Origin: Channallabes apus
Taxonomy: Eukaryota > Chordata > Actinopteri > Siluriformes > Clariidae
Reading direction: 5' to 3'
NCBI GenBank assembly: GCA_030522415.1
Contig: CM060107.1
Coordinates: forward strand, 54,572,104 to 54,636,103
DNA: 64,000 nucleotides
A program made the position numbers and the translations under genes. Shown piece after piece: positions 22,441 through 34,389 of this stretch (its first letter is position 1; each line of letters opens with the position of its first letter). The notes under the pieces are model-generated. The model did no database searches and had not been told where the DNA came from. It worked only from the letters and a program-made list of their open reading frames with translations.

Positions 22441-22750
22441 TGGATTCTGATTGTCTGAAAGGTGCTAATTGTGGATTCTGATTGGCTAATTAGCAGCAAT
22501 TCTGTATTCTGATTGGCTGAACAGCACCAATTCTGTATTCTGATTGGCTGAACAGCACCAATTCTGTATTCTGATTGGCTGAACAGAACGAATTTTGGAT
22601 TCTGATTGGCTAAAGAGCACCAATTCTGTATTCTGATTGGCTGAACAGAACTAATTTTGGATTCTGATTGTCTGAAAGTTGCTACTTGTGCATACTGTTT
22701 GGCTGAACAGCATTAATTCTAGATTCTGATTGGCCGAAAGGTGCTAATTA
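22441..22750 (+). repeat. 31-bp minisatellite, ten units, each with an inverted CCAAT core
   Basis: The GATTGG core (or its variant) starts at 22449, 22480, 22511, 22542, 22573, 22604, 22635, 22666, 22697 and 22728, a constant 31-bp step with no indel. A typical unit is TTCTGTATTCTGATTGGCTG followed by AACAGCACCAA. Seven units keep ATTGG (CCAAT on the minus strand). Units 1 and 8 have ATTGT and unit 9 has TTTGG. Confidence 0.93.
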
Positions 22751-23780
22751 CCTATAATTTTCTTTAACAGCAGCTTTGTTACTAGCACAAGTTTACATTA
22801 ATGCCTTAATAATGTTTTAAAATTTTATCATTTATTTTATGCAAGATGCACCAATAAACAGAAAGAAAATAATTTTTTCATGTGTAAAATCCATCTGTAA
22901 CATCTCAGTATTTACATAATTATCAGCGCACAGCTTCCATGTTACTACACTGGTTAGAATTATAACACTATCTATTCCTTTCAGATGCAGCAGATCGGAG
23001 ACTAAGCTCAGCCCTGGAACTTGTTAGGAATGACTCCAAAAAGGAGGAACTAATAATAATAATAATAATAAGGATAAAAGGACAACACTGCTTGGCACAC
23101 TTGAGAAAATAAACACCCATCCATCAGGATAATTGGAACGCTTTGCTCGGTGTTCCCGCCGTAATTTGGAGAGGAGGACAACGGAGACTCGGAGACGGCG
23201 CCGTGCTGAAGCCTTGTGCTGGATATCACTTTGTTTTAATGTGTTTATGTGCAGAAAACGCCACACATTCATGGTAATGCCCGTAATCCTCACTCTCTCT
23301 CTCTCTTCCCATGCTCATCTGCTCCCTGCTGTTTCTGGTTTTAAGGTGACGCCGAATGACGCTGTTCTCCGCCAGGTTGCCATGGGTAACGTCGTCTTGT
23401 TCCTGTATGGCCAATTACTGTAAGAAAAGCACCGGCGTTCGAGTCTTATTAATATCGCCTCCAGGTTCTTGGTGTAAAATCAATAGCCTTTAGAAAGTCA
23501 CTATGCAACAAATTGATTTCTGGTTGTAACTAGTAAGTCGTCCAGGTTCTCCACAGGTTTTACTGTTGAAGAAAAGCTGCTTTAAAGGCCAGGGTCTGGT
23601 ATGTGCTTTGTTTTAATGCAGGAGGGAAAGTTCTAAGCAGCAGCAGTTGTGAATCTGCAGCAGGAGTGAATGTTCTAAGCAGCCTTCAAGACAACCCGGG
23701 GACTTGTGATGGAATTTCTGGTGACATCACAGTACGGTGATGAGACTCTTAGCCGCAGTCAAACATTAGAACGGTGCAAA
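22750..23780. other. Intergenic sequence with a short (AAT)n run
   Basis: An (AAT)n run lies at about 23051-23071. The 23133-23423 open frame is Arg-rich with no family match that I can make. I see no other feature. Confidence 0.5.
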
Positions 23781-23794
23781 CATTATAGAGAAGT

Positions 23795-24115
23795 TCGTAC
23801 GCCGTGAATGATGATCCCAGCCGAGGTGGCTCGGAGCTCACTGCAGTCATTTCTGGAAACATTCAACAAGTAGAACGCTTGATCCTTGAAAAACGATGGA
23901 TAATTTATTGCTGACTTGTGGAAGAGACGCGTCTGTCTATGGGAACTGTATGCAAAATCATACACCAACACCACTTGCACATTACAGGATTTCAGTTGAG
24001 AGGACATCCCCTGTACAGTCCTGACCTCGCTCCAATCCACTTCCACATGTGGAGCCTTTAGGAGTTCCTGGGAGGCCGGCATTTCAGATGCTTTCTACCT
24101 TGATGGTGTCCAAGC
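23795..24115 (+). pseudogene. Mariner-type transposase relic with internal deletion
   Basis: The plus-strand frame starting near 23808 reads DDPSRGGSELTAVISGNIQQ, then VEETRLSMGTVCKIIHQHHL, then directly GHPLYSPDLAPIHFHMWSL, a stop, and EFLGGRHF. The first two blocks match the DNA-binding half of mariner-like transposases. YSPDLAP..FH..GGRHF matches the region around the last catalytic aspartate of the mariner group. Most of the catalytic domain between them is gone and there are in-frame stops, so it is dead. Confidence 0.7.
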
Positions 24116-24119
24116 ACTA

Positions 24120-25230
24120 GTGTGTTATATAGAGAAATAAAGGGAGTTTTACTCTCAGAACTGCGTTTTTTTTTTCTTCTGTACAATCAGAAGTCCTGGT
24201 TTGACTTGAACATCCTTCTCTATAACAGAGTGAAAGATTCAGCTGTCGTAAGACAAAAGAAAACCAAAAATGTTAACGAGTCTCTTGGGAGTCAAAAGAT
24301 TTGACTTTTATTATCCACAGAACATGTGTGTTTAAGTGCACTGGAGATGTTTATCATACGATGATTGGTTTAAATACCATTCTGCTAAATACATTCCAAC
24401 ACACTGGCTAAGCTGAAGAAAAAAACAGAAGAAGATGTGATTAGCTTCAGGAAGAGAAGCCCCTGAGCAGGACTACGATTTTCGCGCTGTACATGTGCTC
24501 TGCGGTGTCCATGCCTTAACCTTTGCCTTATTAGGAGCTGAATAGTGCTGTAATTGCCGTGTGTTATGAGAAGGCGTTGTTGGAAAGGATTTAACGTGTA
24601 AGTGAAGAAGTGATGACAAGGTCGTGGCCTGGTTACGAACAGCACACATCGCCCTGGCAGCGCTTCTGTTTATTCTGTTAGACGCCATTAGGATTTGGTT
24701 ATGATGCATGTGTGGACACAGTGTGTGTGTGTGTGTGTGTGAGCAGTGAGACAGCTCATCTGTCAGTAACACCCCGGTAAATGAAATCCCCCTGAAATTC
24801 CAGCAGTGTACCGCGGCCTAAAAAGGAGTGTGTTCTTCAGAGTCATGAAGCGAAAACACGTCCATGTTCGTTCACATATTTTCCATCTTTCTCTACATCA
24901 TGCTTTGATTACCTTCATCGCCTTAAGGGATTACTTACAGAGAGGCCAAGAAATTCATTATTTTATTTAATTAATGTCATTCCAAAAAAAAATACAAATA
25001 AGCTCAGCTATACTGTATCAGCCTCAGGACATGATAGTGCGTGATCACGTTATCTAATGCGATACGTTTTAATTACGGGAATTGAATCCACATGTTTATC
25101 ACAGACTGAGGAATGATAGTAGTGAATTATTCTGGGAGATTTTTCTGGACTGAGGAAAGCTAAGCATGTGTATTAACATCACAAGCATTTTTAAATTCCC
25201 CCAAAAAACTGAAATACACATAGCAATATT
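24120..25230. other. Intergenic sequence
   Basis: A (GT)n run lies at about 24720-24741. Bases 24380-24710 look unique and GC-balanced, with no gene seen. Confidence 0.45.
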
Positions 25231-25239
25231 ACTAATATT

Positions 25240-26540
25240 ATCTAGTAATAATATAGCAAAATATTTCAGTTACATTGAATAATGTACACCTTTGATGTAC
25301 TTTTTATACTTTTTTGATGTTCATTCATCTTCTATACCGCTTTATCCTGTATTTAGGGTCGTGGGGACCTGGAGCCTATCCCAGGAGACTCAGGGCACGA
25401 GGCAGGGTACACCCTGGACAGCATGCCAATCCATCGCAGAGCACACACACTATGGTCACTTTGGGAACACCAATTAGCCTAATCTGCATGTCTTTGGACT
25501 GTGGGAGGAAACCGGAGGACCCGGAGGAAACCCACCAAGCACGGGGAGAACATGCAAACTCCATGCACACAGAGACGGGAATCGAACCCGGACCCTGGAG
25601 GTGCAAGGCGACAGTGCTAACCACTACACCACCGTGCCGCCCCCCACTTTTTTGATGTATTAATTAAATATGAAAATGTACTAAAGTAAGAGCAGCTGTA
25701 CTTCAAAATAATATTAATCAAGTAGAAGTAAAAAGTAGTCATCCAAATTATTACTTACTGTAAGTAAAAGTAAAAAAGTATTCGTTAAAAAAAGATACTG
25801 AGTAACTGTTTCATCATGTCAGATTTATGATATTTCTTTAATTATGTTAGCAGTCAAACTTAATGATAAAATACAAGACAAATTGCGACATTTCCAAATA
25901 ATAAAATAAATGAAATAAATTCAATAAAATAAATGAATTAAACTAAATATCTCTACAAAATAGCAAATTACGGAATAAGAAACGCAAATTTCCTAATCTC
26001 CCTTTTTTTCACAAAAAGCTTTTGAAATAAATATCTACTATAGGTATCATATGTATATTTGAACAGTGTAAACTATTTCCAGTGTAAGATATACTGTATA
26101 TTTAGTTGCCCTGCAAATGGCTCAGCGGATAGAAAATAACATTAGAACATGTCAATTCTTTGTGAAACCCAGCAAATGGGTTTACGTCGATGCTGCCATG
26201 AGTCATTCGAGGTGTTTTGAGTGACACACACACACCAAGAGCGGAAGAGCATCACTGGAAGACTCGAGTGTATGGGTACGACCCTGCGACGAAGCAACAG
26301 TGACCGGATCTGGGGCGCGCTTATTTATCTACCTACTGTGCTTTGTTAACTAGCTACGAATCACCTTTCCCATCTAGATAGCTAAACTGATGAATGATTT
26401 GGTAATGGTTTTGCTGTGCACTTATATACTTACTGTACTGATTCTCAGAAGTGGCCAAAATACAGTATACCAACCTTGTACTCGAGTAAACATACAGTAG
26501 GTTAATTTATTACTCAAGTAAAAGTAAAAGTCCACCGGTT
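25240..26540. mobile_element. hAT-like (Tol2-type) relic, non-autonomous, carrying a SINE
   Basis: ACTGTAAGTAAAAGTAAAAAAG (about 25757) on one side, and GTACTCGAGTAAACATACAG and TACTCAAGTAAAAGTAAAAG (about 26477-26532) on the other, are inverted-type subterminal motifs of Tol2-like hAT elements. No transposase is present. The SINE at 25321-25645 sits in the left part. The termini are not defined. Confidence 0.42.
25321..25645 (-). repeat. tRNA-derived SINE with a perfect 13-bp target duplication
   Basis: ACTTTTTTGATGT occurs at 25308-25320 and again at 25646-25658, exactly flanking the element. Read on the minus strand, the head is GGTGGTGTAGTGGTTAGCAC with B box GGGTTCGATTCCC, the body ends in GGATAAAGCGGTATAGAAG, and the tail is ATGAATGA. 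The proteins that can be read through it are artefacts. Confidence 0.9.
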
Positions 26541-26648
26541 ACATTTCACAAAAGCACTCAGTTTGAAGGTTATTTGAATATGTATCCATACTGCTGAGTT
26601 TACATCGACTCACTGTAGCGTACAGTATCCTGAAAATCATACAGTAGT

Positions 26649-26683
<35 letters not shown>

Positions 26684-29070
26684 CTGCTTCCTGACTGTGA
26701 ACGTGCTGCTTCTGCAATCGTCTCCACTTTTGATTTCAAAACCCCTGCGACGTGATTACGGATGACAAATCATGCAAATATGCATCACCACTCCGGCAGC
26801 TCCAAATACTAGAAAACAGCTCTAGTCATGTAACACAACGCCATGTGGAAATGTAATGGAGCAGGAAGTCGAAAGATCTGTTGTAGGATGTAGCGGAGTA
26901 AAAGTGTATAAACTAATAAAACTGCTCAAGGGAAATGTGTCCTTACTGTAAGTACAGGAACAAAGTAAACGTATTTACGTTCCTTTCAGTTCTAATGAAG
27001 GTTCGTTTGATTAGCAGAACAAGAGTGAGTAGGTGGAAGTCCATTGTTTTACCACCTAGAATCATACAGAATATGTGTGTGTTCTTGTCTTTAAGGAAAG
27101 TGTAATGAAGCGAGACAGAGGGTTATTAGCACTTTATTGTTAATCCACTCTGGATTAAGCGAGGACTGTTTACTAATCCTATAAACACTAAACCCATGTA
27201 ATTTATTCAGCCCATGTAACGTTATCGCCATCCCTGTCTAATTCTAGCGTCCTCTGAGTTTGAACATGATGCAGACGGTTCACAGTGTTTATGAGAAGAT
27301 CGCACATGAAGGGCTCACTCCTGCGTTTTCCACTACGCCAGAGCTCGAAATGTTTTGGCAGCTCTGAGTTTAGCGCTGATGGATATCCAGTCAACCTGAG
27401 TTTTGCTTAGCGTATTTACAGTGTAGTCGAATCTTTTCTAAAACGTTTGCAAAACTCAAACGGATGTCTAACATCGTCACTCATGTATTGAATGCTATCC
27501 AGAGGAGACTTAAAGCATGCAAGTTCAAATTGGTGTTAAACAGCATTGTGTTTTTTGTACTGTATTTACGTTTTAAAGTTGATCCAGAAAAGCGTGCTAA
27601 GTATTATACAGATGATGTCACAGCCATGCTTGGGAGTCCATGCTTTGGATACTGGCCAATCATGGGCGTCTGTAAGCCAGGACAAGTGGAAGTGGGTGGA
27701 TAGCACTTTAGATAAGATGAGATAAAATAAGACTTCATTAATCCTGGGGGGATTTCGTGTCCAAGTGCGGTCTATTGTGCTAGAGGAGGCGCCAATAAAC
27801 CCAATATGGTAATGAAATAGGAAAAGAAAATAAGATTTTATTGGGATCATTTTGTGCAGAGTGAGAAGTATTACTCTTATACCTACGTGTATGTATAAGA
27901 GTACAGCATATATTCAACTTTATTCTTAACAATGCGTGCTGCTGCACTATGCAAGCATGTGTATGGTTTAAACAGTAGAGATCAATAAGACAACCTATTC
28001 TGACAGTCACATTGCTTGATTTCTGCAACTTTAATAAATATTTATAACAGGACTTTGCTTAAATCGTACAGATTTCCTAGTGTGCGAATGCGCATGCATA
28101 ATCCACCGTGGCTGAGCTCGAAACGGTTTCCGAAACGACGTTTTTATGTAAATGTCGTTTCAGTTCTTTGTGCAATAAGCCATTCAAAGAGACTGTGAAA
28201 ATGCCAAAGCCCTCCTTAATAAATTTTTCAAAACCATAACCCTCTCAGCATTTCCAGAGTAAAACTATCTGCATACACACACACACACACACACACACAC
28301 ATGATAACACTGGAATGTTGAGTCATTTTTACAGAATATTAACCCTAATGTGTGTGAATAGAAAAAACAAGGCAGACTGCGTAATAATAGCAGCTCAAAT
28401 CCAATTATAAGATCAGCTCAGACACAAATACAAAATTGTTTGAGATTTATTAAACGGCATCATTTTCATACAAGATCTTTCCCCATGTATGTTCTATATG
28501 CAAATTAGAAACGTATCATTTATCACCTGGATATAAATGAGTTTATATGGAAATTGTTTGTGGGAGCTTTTCCACGGTGTCGTGCTTAAGCTAATTTGAA
28601 AACAAAAAATATCAACTTAATCAGTGTAATGTCACCCTATGAAAGGTGGAAGAGTTAGTGTGTGTGTAAGGCTTTGTTCACTTTACAAGTGATTTTTTTT
28701 TTGGGTCAGACAGGATTCATAATTCCAAGTGACTTTTATCTAACTCTATGGATATGTGGATATCTAATGTGGATGCATCTGTCTGATACGTCTTTGCTCG
28801 GACCAGCTGGGGTAAAACATGTCATAGTTAAGTGACTGCTCATTCGTTTCAGACAATGGATGCGATCCTAGTGAAAAAAATACAGTATGTTGGGGGCTTG
28901 GCTCTGGAGGACAGTGAGCAGTTAGTCAGCTGTATTTGTTGAGGTCCAGAAGGAAGAAATCATGTGACAGCATATTAGATAAGTATATATTCAATTTAAG
29001 ACCACATACAAAAGTGATCTAGATTCAATCTGAAAAGCATCAGATTTGTATGTTCAAATACAAAAAATGA
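26541..29070. other. Mostly unique intergenic sequence
   Basis: There is a (TC)n run at about 26652-26680 and an (AC)n run at about 28275-28302. A possible retroelement tail lies near 27705-27790 (AGATAAGATGAGATAAAATA). I see no gene. The open frame 27464-27703 has no family signature. Confidence 0.45.
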
Positions 29071-29077
29071 ACTTAGG

Positions 29078-29512
29078 CATGCGGCGGGGTACACCCTGCA
29101 CAGGGTGCCAATGCATTGCAGGGCACACACACTACGGGAATGCCAATTAGCCTAATGTACATTTAGGCATTTGGCAGACGCTCTTATCCAGAGCGACTTA
29201 CATTTTTATCTCATTATACATCTGAGCAGTTGAGGGTTAAGGGCCTTGCTCAAGGGCCCAACAGTGGCAACTTGGTGATTGTTGGGTTTGAACCTGGGAT
29301 CTTCTGAACCGTAGTCCAACGCCTTAACCACTGAGCTACCCCTGGACTAATCTGCAGGGCTTTGGACTGTGGGAGGAACCTGGAGGAAACTCACCAAACA
29401 CAGCGAGAACATGCAAACTCCATGCACACAGAGAGGCGAATGGCCAGGTATCGAACCCAGACCCTGAAGGTGCAAGGTGACAGTGCTAACCACTACACCA
29501 CCAAACGCACCC
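29078..29512 (-). repeat. tRNA-derived SINE interrupted by a second SINE
   Basis: GGGGTACACCCTGCACAGGG ... CAATTAGCCTAA on the left and CTAATCTGCAGGGCTTTGGA ... GGTATCGAACCCAGACCC on the right belong to one SINE of the family at 33237-33600. They are separated by the nested element at 29157-29345. CTAAT is repeated at both junctions. Confidence 0.85.
29157..29345 (-). repeat. Nested tRNA-derived SINE (V-SINE-like tail)
   Basis: On the minus strand it starts AGGGGTAGCTCAGTGGTTAA (A box) with B box AGGTTCAAACCC. It ends with GTCGCTCTGGATAAGAGCG and TCTGCCAAATGCC, a 3' segment shared by V-SINE-type elements of fish. A further 3' fragment of it lies at about 29798-29835. Confidence 0.8.
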
Positions 29513-29624
29513 CTGCCAAATGGCATGAAGGTAAAAATAGTTCAGTTTGATTTTGTGAAAACAATTACAAAACAACAGGACATTTTCACTCCATGATTGA
29601 CTATATTTACATTTTATTTTAATT

Positions 29625-29685
29625 AAACTTTATTTGTATAGAGCTTTTAACAATGGTCATTGTCACAAAGCCACTTTACAGAATA
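29625..29685 (-). repeat. L2-type LINE 3' tail fragment
   Basis: ATTTGTATAGAGCTTTTAAC and AATGGTCATTGTCACAAAG are the inverse of the tail at 34850-34916 (TTGTTAAAAGCGCTATA). Confidence 0.6.
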
Positions 29686-29849
29686 AAAAAAAAATGATAG
29701 AAATGTGTATGCAATGTGTGAGAACATGTGTATGAATCAAATGATCAAGATCGTCCATAATGAACAAGTCGAGGGTGACGGTGGCAGGGATTTGTGTATT
29801 TAGGCATTTGGCAGACGCTCTTATCCAGAACGATTTGCGAAAAGGCTTT

Positions 29850-31235
29850 GAAGTTTCCATCATTAGATACAGTAGAATCGTACACTGGGTAACTCGGTTT
29901 CTAACTAAATACCATCAATCAAACACTGTTGGGAAGGTTTTTTTGTGGCGGTGGGAGGGTTACCCCAGATATTGAAGAAATTTAGTTGTTGTTTAAAGAC
30001 TACCAGAGACTCGGCTGTATGGACATCTACAATACCATATGTTCATCCTAACCCCTAGGTGGTAGAACAGAAAACAGGTCTTCCTCGATCTCTGAGAGAT
30101 GGTGGGTCCAACCGAGCAGTGCAGGAGGATTGGAGGGAACGTAGACGTTAGTTAGCAAGCTTTTGAATTAACTACCTGGATATTAACATCGGTCCAACTG
30201 GAAACTCAGCATGATTTGTTTCTTCGTAATCAAATTTGAGTAAATTCAGATTTCTGCACAGACTTCATTTGCATACTGGAAGGTGATAGGCTCTTGTTTT
30301 GTGCTATGTAATAACACCGGACGTGTTTAATACATTAGAAATATAAACACTGATCTTTTTGCTTCTTTCTTTAGTTATACATAAATGTGACCAGAGTACA
30401 TGAATTACATTTTATGTAAGTTTCGTGTTTTGAAATGTAGGAACAAAATGATGCAAATACCGTTTTTCTTTTCCTTTTGCAAATATTAATTTCCTGTGTA
30501 GGCCGCAGGTCGTAAGCCATTAGATGACATCTGTCAGCGACTGCACGTCTCACAAATTGGCCGTTCTGAGCTTTTCAGCTCGAAGAATAAAGGCTGACCC
30601 AGTGCTGAGCTCTTTGTCATTCTCAGACCCACTCGAGAGAAATAAAGCACAGTGATCATAAGAACAAGCAGCGAAAGAAAAGAACCTACGTCACTCTGCT
30701 TCTTCACAAGAAAAATTTTATGGCTTGATGAATTTTTCTCTTCACTTCCACTACCATTATCTACAGTACCCTACTGACACATCAGCCTTAGAGGAGATTG
30801 ATTTATTATAAGGGAACCATTACAGGGTTAAAATGATTGGCTCCTGAACAAATTGTACTTTCTCCTTTCACTCTAACCTGTACAAAAAAAAAGTCACATG
30901 CCGAATGAAAAAACCATTTACGGTCTGAAGCACATTATAACAAGGATGAGTCATGGCTTAATTCTGGGTGCCTTGGTGGACTGATGAACTATCAAAGTAT
31001 TTTAAAGTTCCAGAGCTGGTTGTTCTGACAAATAAGACAGAAAAAGCTTTAATTCTTTCTCCTATCTGTTGCTGTGGTCGTCTGCTGTCTGGGTCATGAT
31101 TGGCTAAAGCATCAGCTGAAGGTGAAGTGCAGAAAGAACCAGCCATGGTGACCAGTTGAAACCAGACAGGTGTGGTTATTTCTGTCCATGTAAAAGATGC
31201 AGTTAAGTCCAAATATTCTCTTGGAGGCGTTCTAC
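29850..31235. other. Intergenic sequence
   Basis: I see no gene. About 30480-30660 looks unique, without repeat character, and is a candidate conserved element only. Confidence 0.4.
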
Positions 31236-31239
31236 TACT

Positions 31240-31960
31240 TTTAGGACTATGACTGTAAGTGGACACAGTTCTTCTAGAACTAGAAGTATGTAAGAATAAC
31301 CATTTAGAGGCATTTAACAGCTATCAGGCACTGATAGGGTACTGTTCCTTTGGAGATGTTGATGTTCTAGAACCACATTTAGGACTACAACTTCAATTAT
31401 CATCTAAAAACATAACCACTTTTTTTGAACGTTGGTTACCTCTGTAGATATTGCGCTTTTAAACCCATTTCAGGAGTTCAACTGTTGACACTGTGCCTCC
31501 TGGAGATTTATGTTCTTTTGGGACCAGGAGGAATACCATTTCTCTGAGGGCATTATCTTTCTAGAACTAGTTTTATGACCATGACTCTAGCTACTGTAGA
31601 ACATGGTTCTAGGTAGACACTGTTCCACTGGAGTGGTTCCAAGACTGTGGAACCAACATAGGTTAGGGATAATAATGGCTAGAACTGATTTCAAAATGTA
31701 CAGAACTTCTAGCGTTGTTTTGGAACATTAACTTCAAGATATATTTTGTTACTCTGGTGGAAAGACTTTTTATCAACATGTTTTTCAATACTACCATGGC
31801 TGTTAGTGTCTTTGTAGGAATAAAGTTTATAGAACCATTTTCAAGACAACAACACATATAAGGATTCTCCAAAAGATTGACCATTCTTGGAATGTTGTAG
31901 GTAGGATCCAGGTTCCAAGATTAATTTCAAGATAACTCTCGAGATTCAGGATTTTTTTTG
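31240..31960. repeat. Very degenerate tandem repeat with TTCTAGAA motifs
   Basis: Blocks such as GACACTGTGCCTCCTGGAG, ACTGTTCCTTTGGAGATG and GACACTGTTCCACTGGAG recur at intervals of about 140-150 bp, with TTCTAGAAC nearby at 31272, 31365 and 31559. A related block lies at about 32985-33170. It is ancient and hard to delimit. Confidence 0.45.
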
Positions 31961-32517
31961 CCTATTAATCTTTGAAATACTAATCCAAGTTGCCTAAGAA
32001 CATGCGGTTTATCACATTTGGCTAATTCGATCTAGATGCTTGGTTATATGCCATCTGGCAACACACAGCTGTTTCAGATTGGCAGGAGCTGCCTGGGCTT
32101 CTGATATTCTGACTGCGCTGAGGCTAATGAGCCTGGCACAGCGGAGGTCGTAGCCACAGTAATGACAAGTTCAGCAGGAAGTTCTTCATTAATGAGGGAC
32201 GTTGTGTCACACGGGTGTACCCAGGGCCATGGTGTGATTCAGCTTATCTGTATTTCTATTGAGCGGGAATTAGACAGCAGAACCTGACCAGGGATTAGAC
32301 TTGCACCTAAAGACAGAACTGGACTGAACGGAACCTGAAGAAAGTCAAACAGTACTTACTAAAACAGATTTCAATCAGAGTGCTAGGACTAGCGCCTAGC
32401 TAGAGCCACTTTCTCTACTACAGTATGACCACAAATACCGTATGACCATCGAACCCAAAATCTACAACTTCTTATAGAATGAGTTTATGACTGCAAATGC
32501 AGTTACCTTGAAAACAT

Positions 32518-32879
32518 TCATTCATTCATCTTCTATACCGCTTTATCCTTCTATTCAGGGTCGCGGGGACCTGGAGCCTATCCCAGGCGGCTTAGGGCAC
32601 AAGGCGGGGTGCACCCTGGACAGCGTGCGAATCCATCGCAGGGCACACACTCATACGCACATTCACACACCCAATCACACACTACGGTCAATTTGGGAAC
32701 ACCAATTAGCCTAATCTGCATGTCTTTGGACTGTGGGAGGAAACCGGAGTACCCGGAGGAAACCCACCAAGCACGGGGAGAACATGCAAACTCCATGCAC
32801 ACAGAGACGGGAATCGAGCCTGGCCGGGGAATCGAACCCAGAGGTGCAAGGCGACAGTGCTAACCACTACACCACCGCG
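32518..32879 (-). repeat. tRNA-derived SINE with a perfect 12-bp target duplication
   Basis: CCTTGAAAACAT at 32506-32517 is repeated at 32880-32891. It is a near full-length member. It carries an extra TGGCCGGGGAATCGA duplication next to the B box that is also present in the copies at 33237 and 35769, so these three form a subfamily. Confidence 0.9.
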
Positions 32880-33236
32880 CCTTGAAAACATCACAATTTT
32901 AAATTCACTCCCTGGACTGTAAATGCCTTCCAAATGGTGGCCATTCTACAAACTGGGCCTACACCAGCTTTCAGATACTCTAGACTGTAAATGCTAGACT
33001 TTGGAGATCTAATTGTTCTAGAACCTGTGGTTTAGACTAACCTGGTGGTGCCACTACTGTAGAATCACATTCTACAATTGAGGCATCACCAAGATCATGA
33101 AGATATGACCTTTGGTTCTGGATTGAACATGGTTTTACTAGGTGGGAAAGACACCTCTAGGTGAGGTCACTGTCTCGTGACGTTAGCTGAAATTGTTTCC
33201 ATTTTATGTTTTATTCTTTCATTTAGCTTTCATTTT

Positions 33237-33600
33237 TTTTTTCATTCATTTTCTATACCGCTTAATCCTGTGTTCAGGGTCGCAGGGGGACCTGGAGCCT
33301 ATCCCAGGAGACTTCGGGCACTAGGCAGGGTACACCCTGGACAGGGTGCCAATCCATCACAGGGCACACACACATACACACACTCACACTACGGGCAATT
33401 TGGGAGCGCCAATTAGCCTAACCTGCATATCTTTGGACTGTGGGAGGAAACCGGAGTACCCGGAGGAAACCCACCAAGCACGGGGAGAACATGCAAACTC
33501 CATGCACACAGAGATGGGAATCAAGCCTGGCCGGGGAATCGAACCCAGACCCTGGAGGTGCAAGGCGACAGTGCTAACCACTACACCACCGTGCCGCCCT
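33237..33600 (-). repeat. tRNA-derived SINE with a perfect 11-bp target duplication
   Basis: GCTTTCATTTT at 33226-33236 is repeated at 33601-33611. The copy is full length: head GGCACGGTGGTGTAGTGGTT, B box GGGTTCGATTCCC, tail GGTATAGAAAATGAATGA. It is the reference copy for the family in this window. Confidence 0.92.
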
Positions 33601-33619
33601 GCTTTCATTTTAGTTTTTC

Positions 33620-34380
33620 ATTTATTTACAATTTATCCATTTCCATTCATTAATGGTTTCCATTTGTTTATTATGGACACGCTCTAATGGAAATGGCAAA
33701 AAATTTTCCCTTTTTAATATGCATTGTGTCTTGAGGCCATATTTGGCAGAAGCTGGATATATGCTGAACAATTTATAGCCTGAAAACAATTGCACAATCT
33801 TGATTGAAGAGTGCAGGATGCAAGTTCCAGAAAATGCTCCATCAAACTAAATTTACTTACTAGTAAAGAAACAACAAAAGCGTGAAATCGACCAAGAACT
33901 ACAGGAGCAAAAAACAATATTAGAACGAGAAAAGTATGACACGTCCTATAGAAACCTCACTGACAGTAAATAAGGCGGCTCATTAGGAAACACAAAACCC
34001 ATGTGAACAATCAAAGCAGGAAATGAAACAACACAAGAAAAATATTTAATTTAATTGAATATGAATTTCCTCTGTTGTTCTGGAGGGAAATTGTGTATGG
34101 TAGAACGGAATAAATGTCCCTGTAGTCTTACAAAGCAAACTTTTTCAGCCATACTGCTTGTGCGACAGTTCATTTTGAGTTTTATCAGGAATGATAAATA
34201 TAACATTCAGAAAGTAATTGTGCCACGATGCTCATTTTAAACCCACCAATTGGAGGACGGAAAACTTATGAGACAGCCCCAATATATTACTGGCGATAGT
34301 GATAAAATTAATATGCTCATGGACAAAAAAAATATTTAAAAATGACCTGAAGCTCACTATAAAGGAATATAAATGGAATG
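33620..34380. other. AT-rich intergenic sequence
   Basis: I see no gene or recognised repeat. Confidence 0.45.
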
Positions 34381-34389
34381 ACCTCTGGA

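Noticed and set aside
23133..23423. 96-codon Arg-rich frame
   Set aside because: No domain and no conservation evidence. It is short enough to arise by chance.
24171..24176. T-runs and A-runs (24170, 46792, 55646, 63405) as signs of processed pseudogenes
   Set aside because: No adjacent coding sequence of a known gene was found. They are simple repeats or repeat tails.
25314..25655. 113-codon frame, with near-identical frames at 32609, 33346 and 35826 (CGRKPEYPEETHQARGEHAN)
   Set aside because: The shared protein text comes from the same SINE read in a constant frame. The SINE structure with target duplications explains it, and it is not a gene family.
29268..29340. tRNA-like sequence with A and B boxes on the minus strand
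   Set aside because: It is the head of a SINE. The acceptor stem is not closed and the 3' side runs into the SINE body. The same holds for the tRNA-like heads at 6300, 33590, 40760 and 63490.
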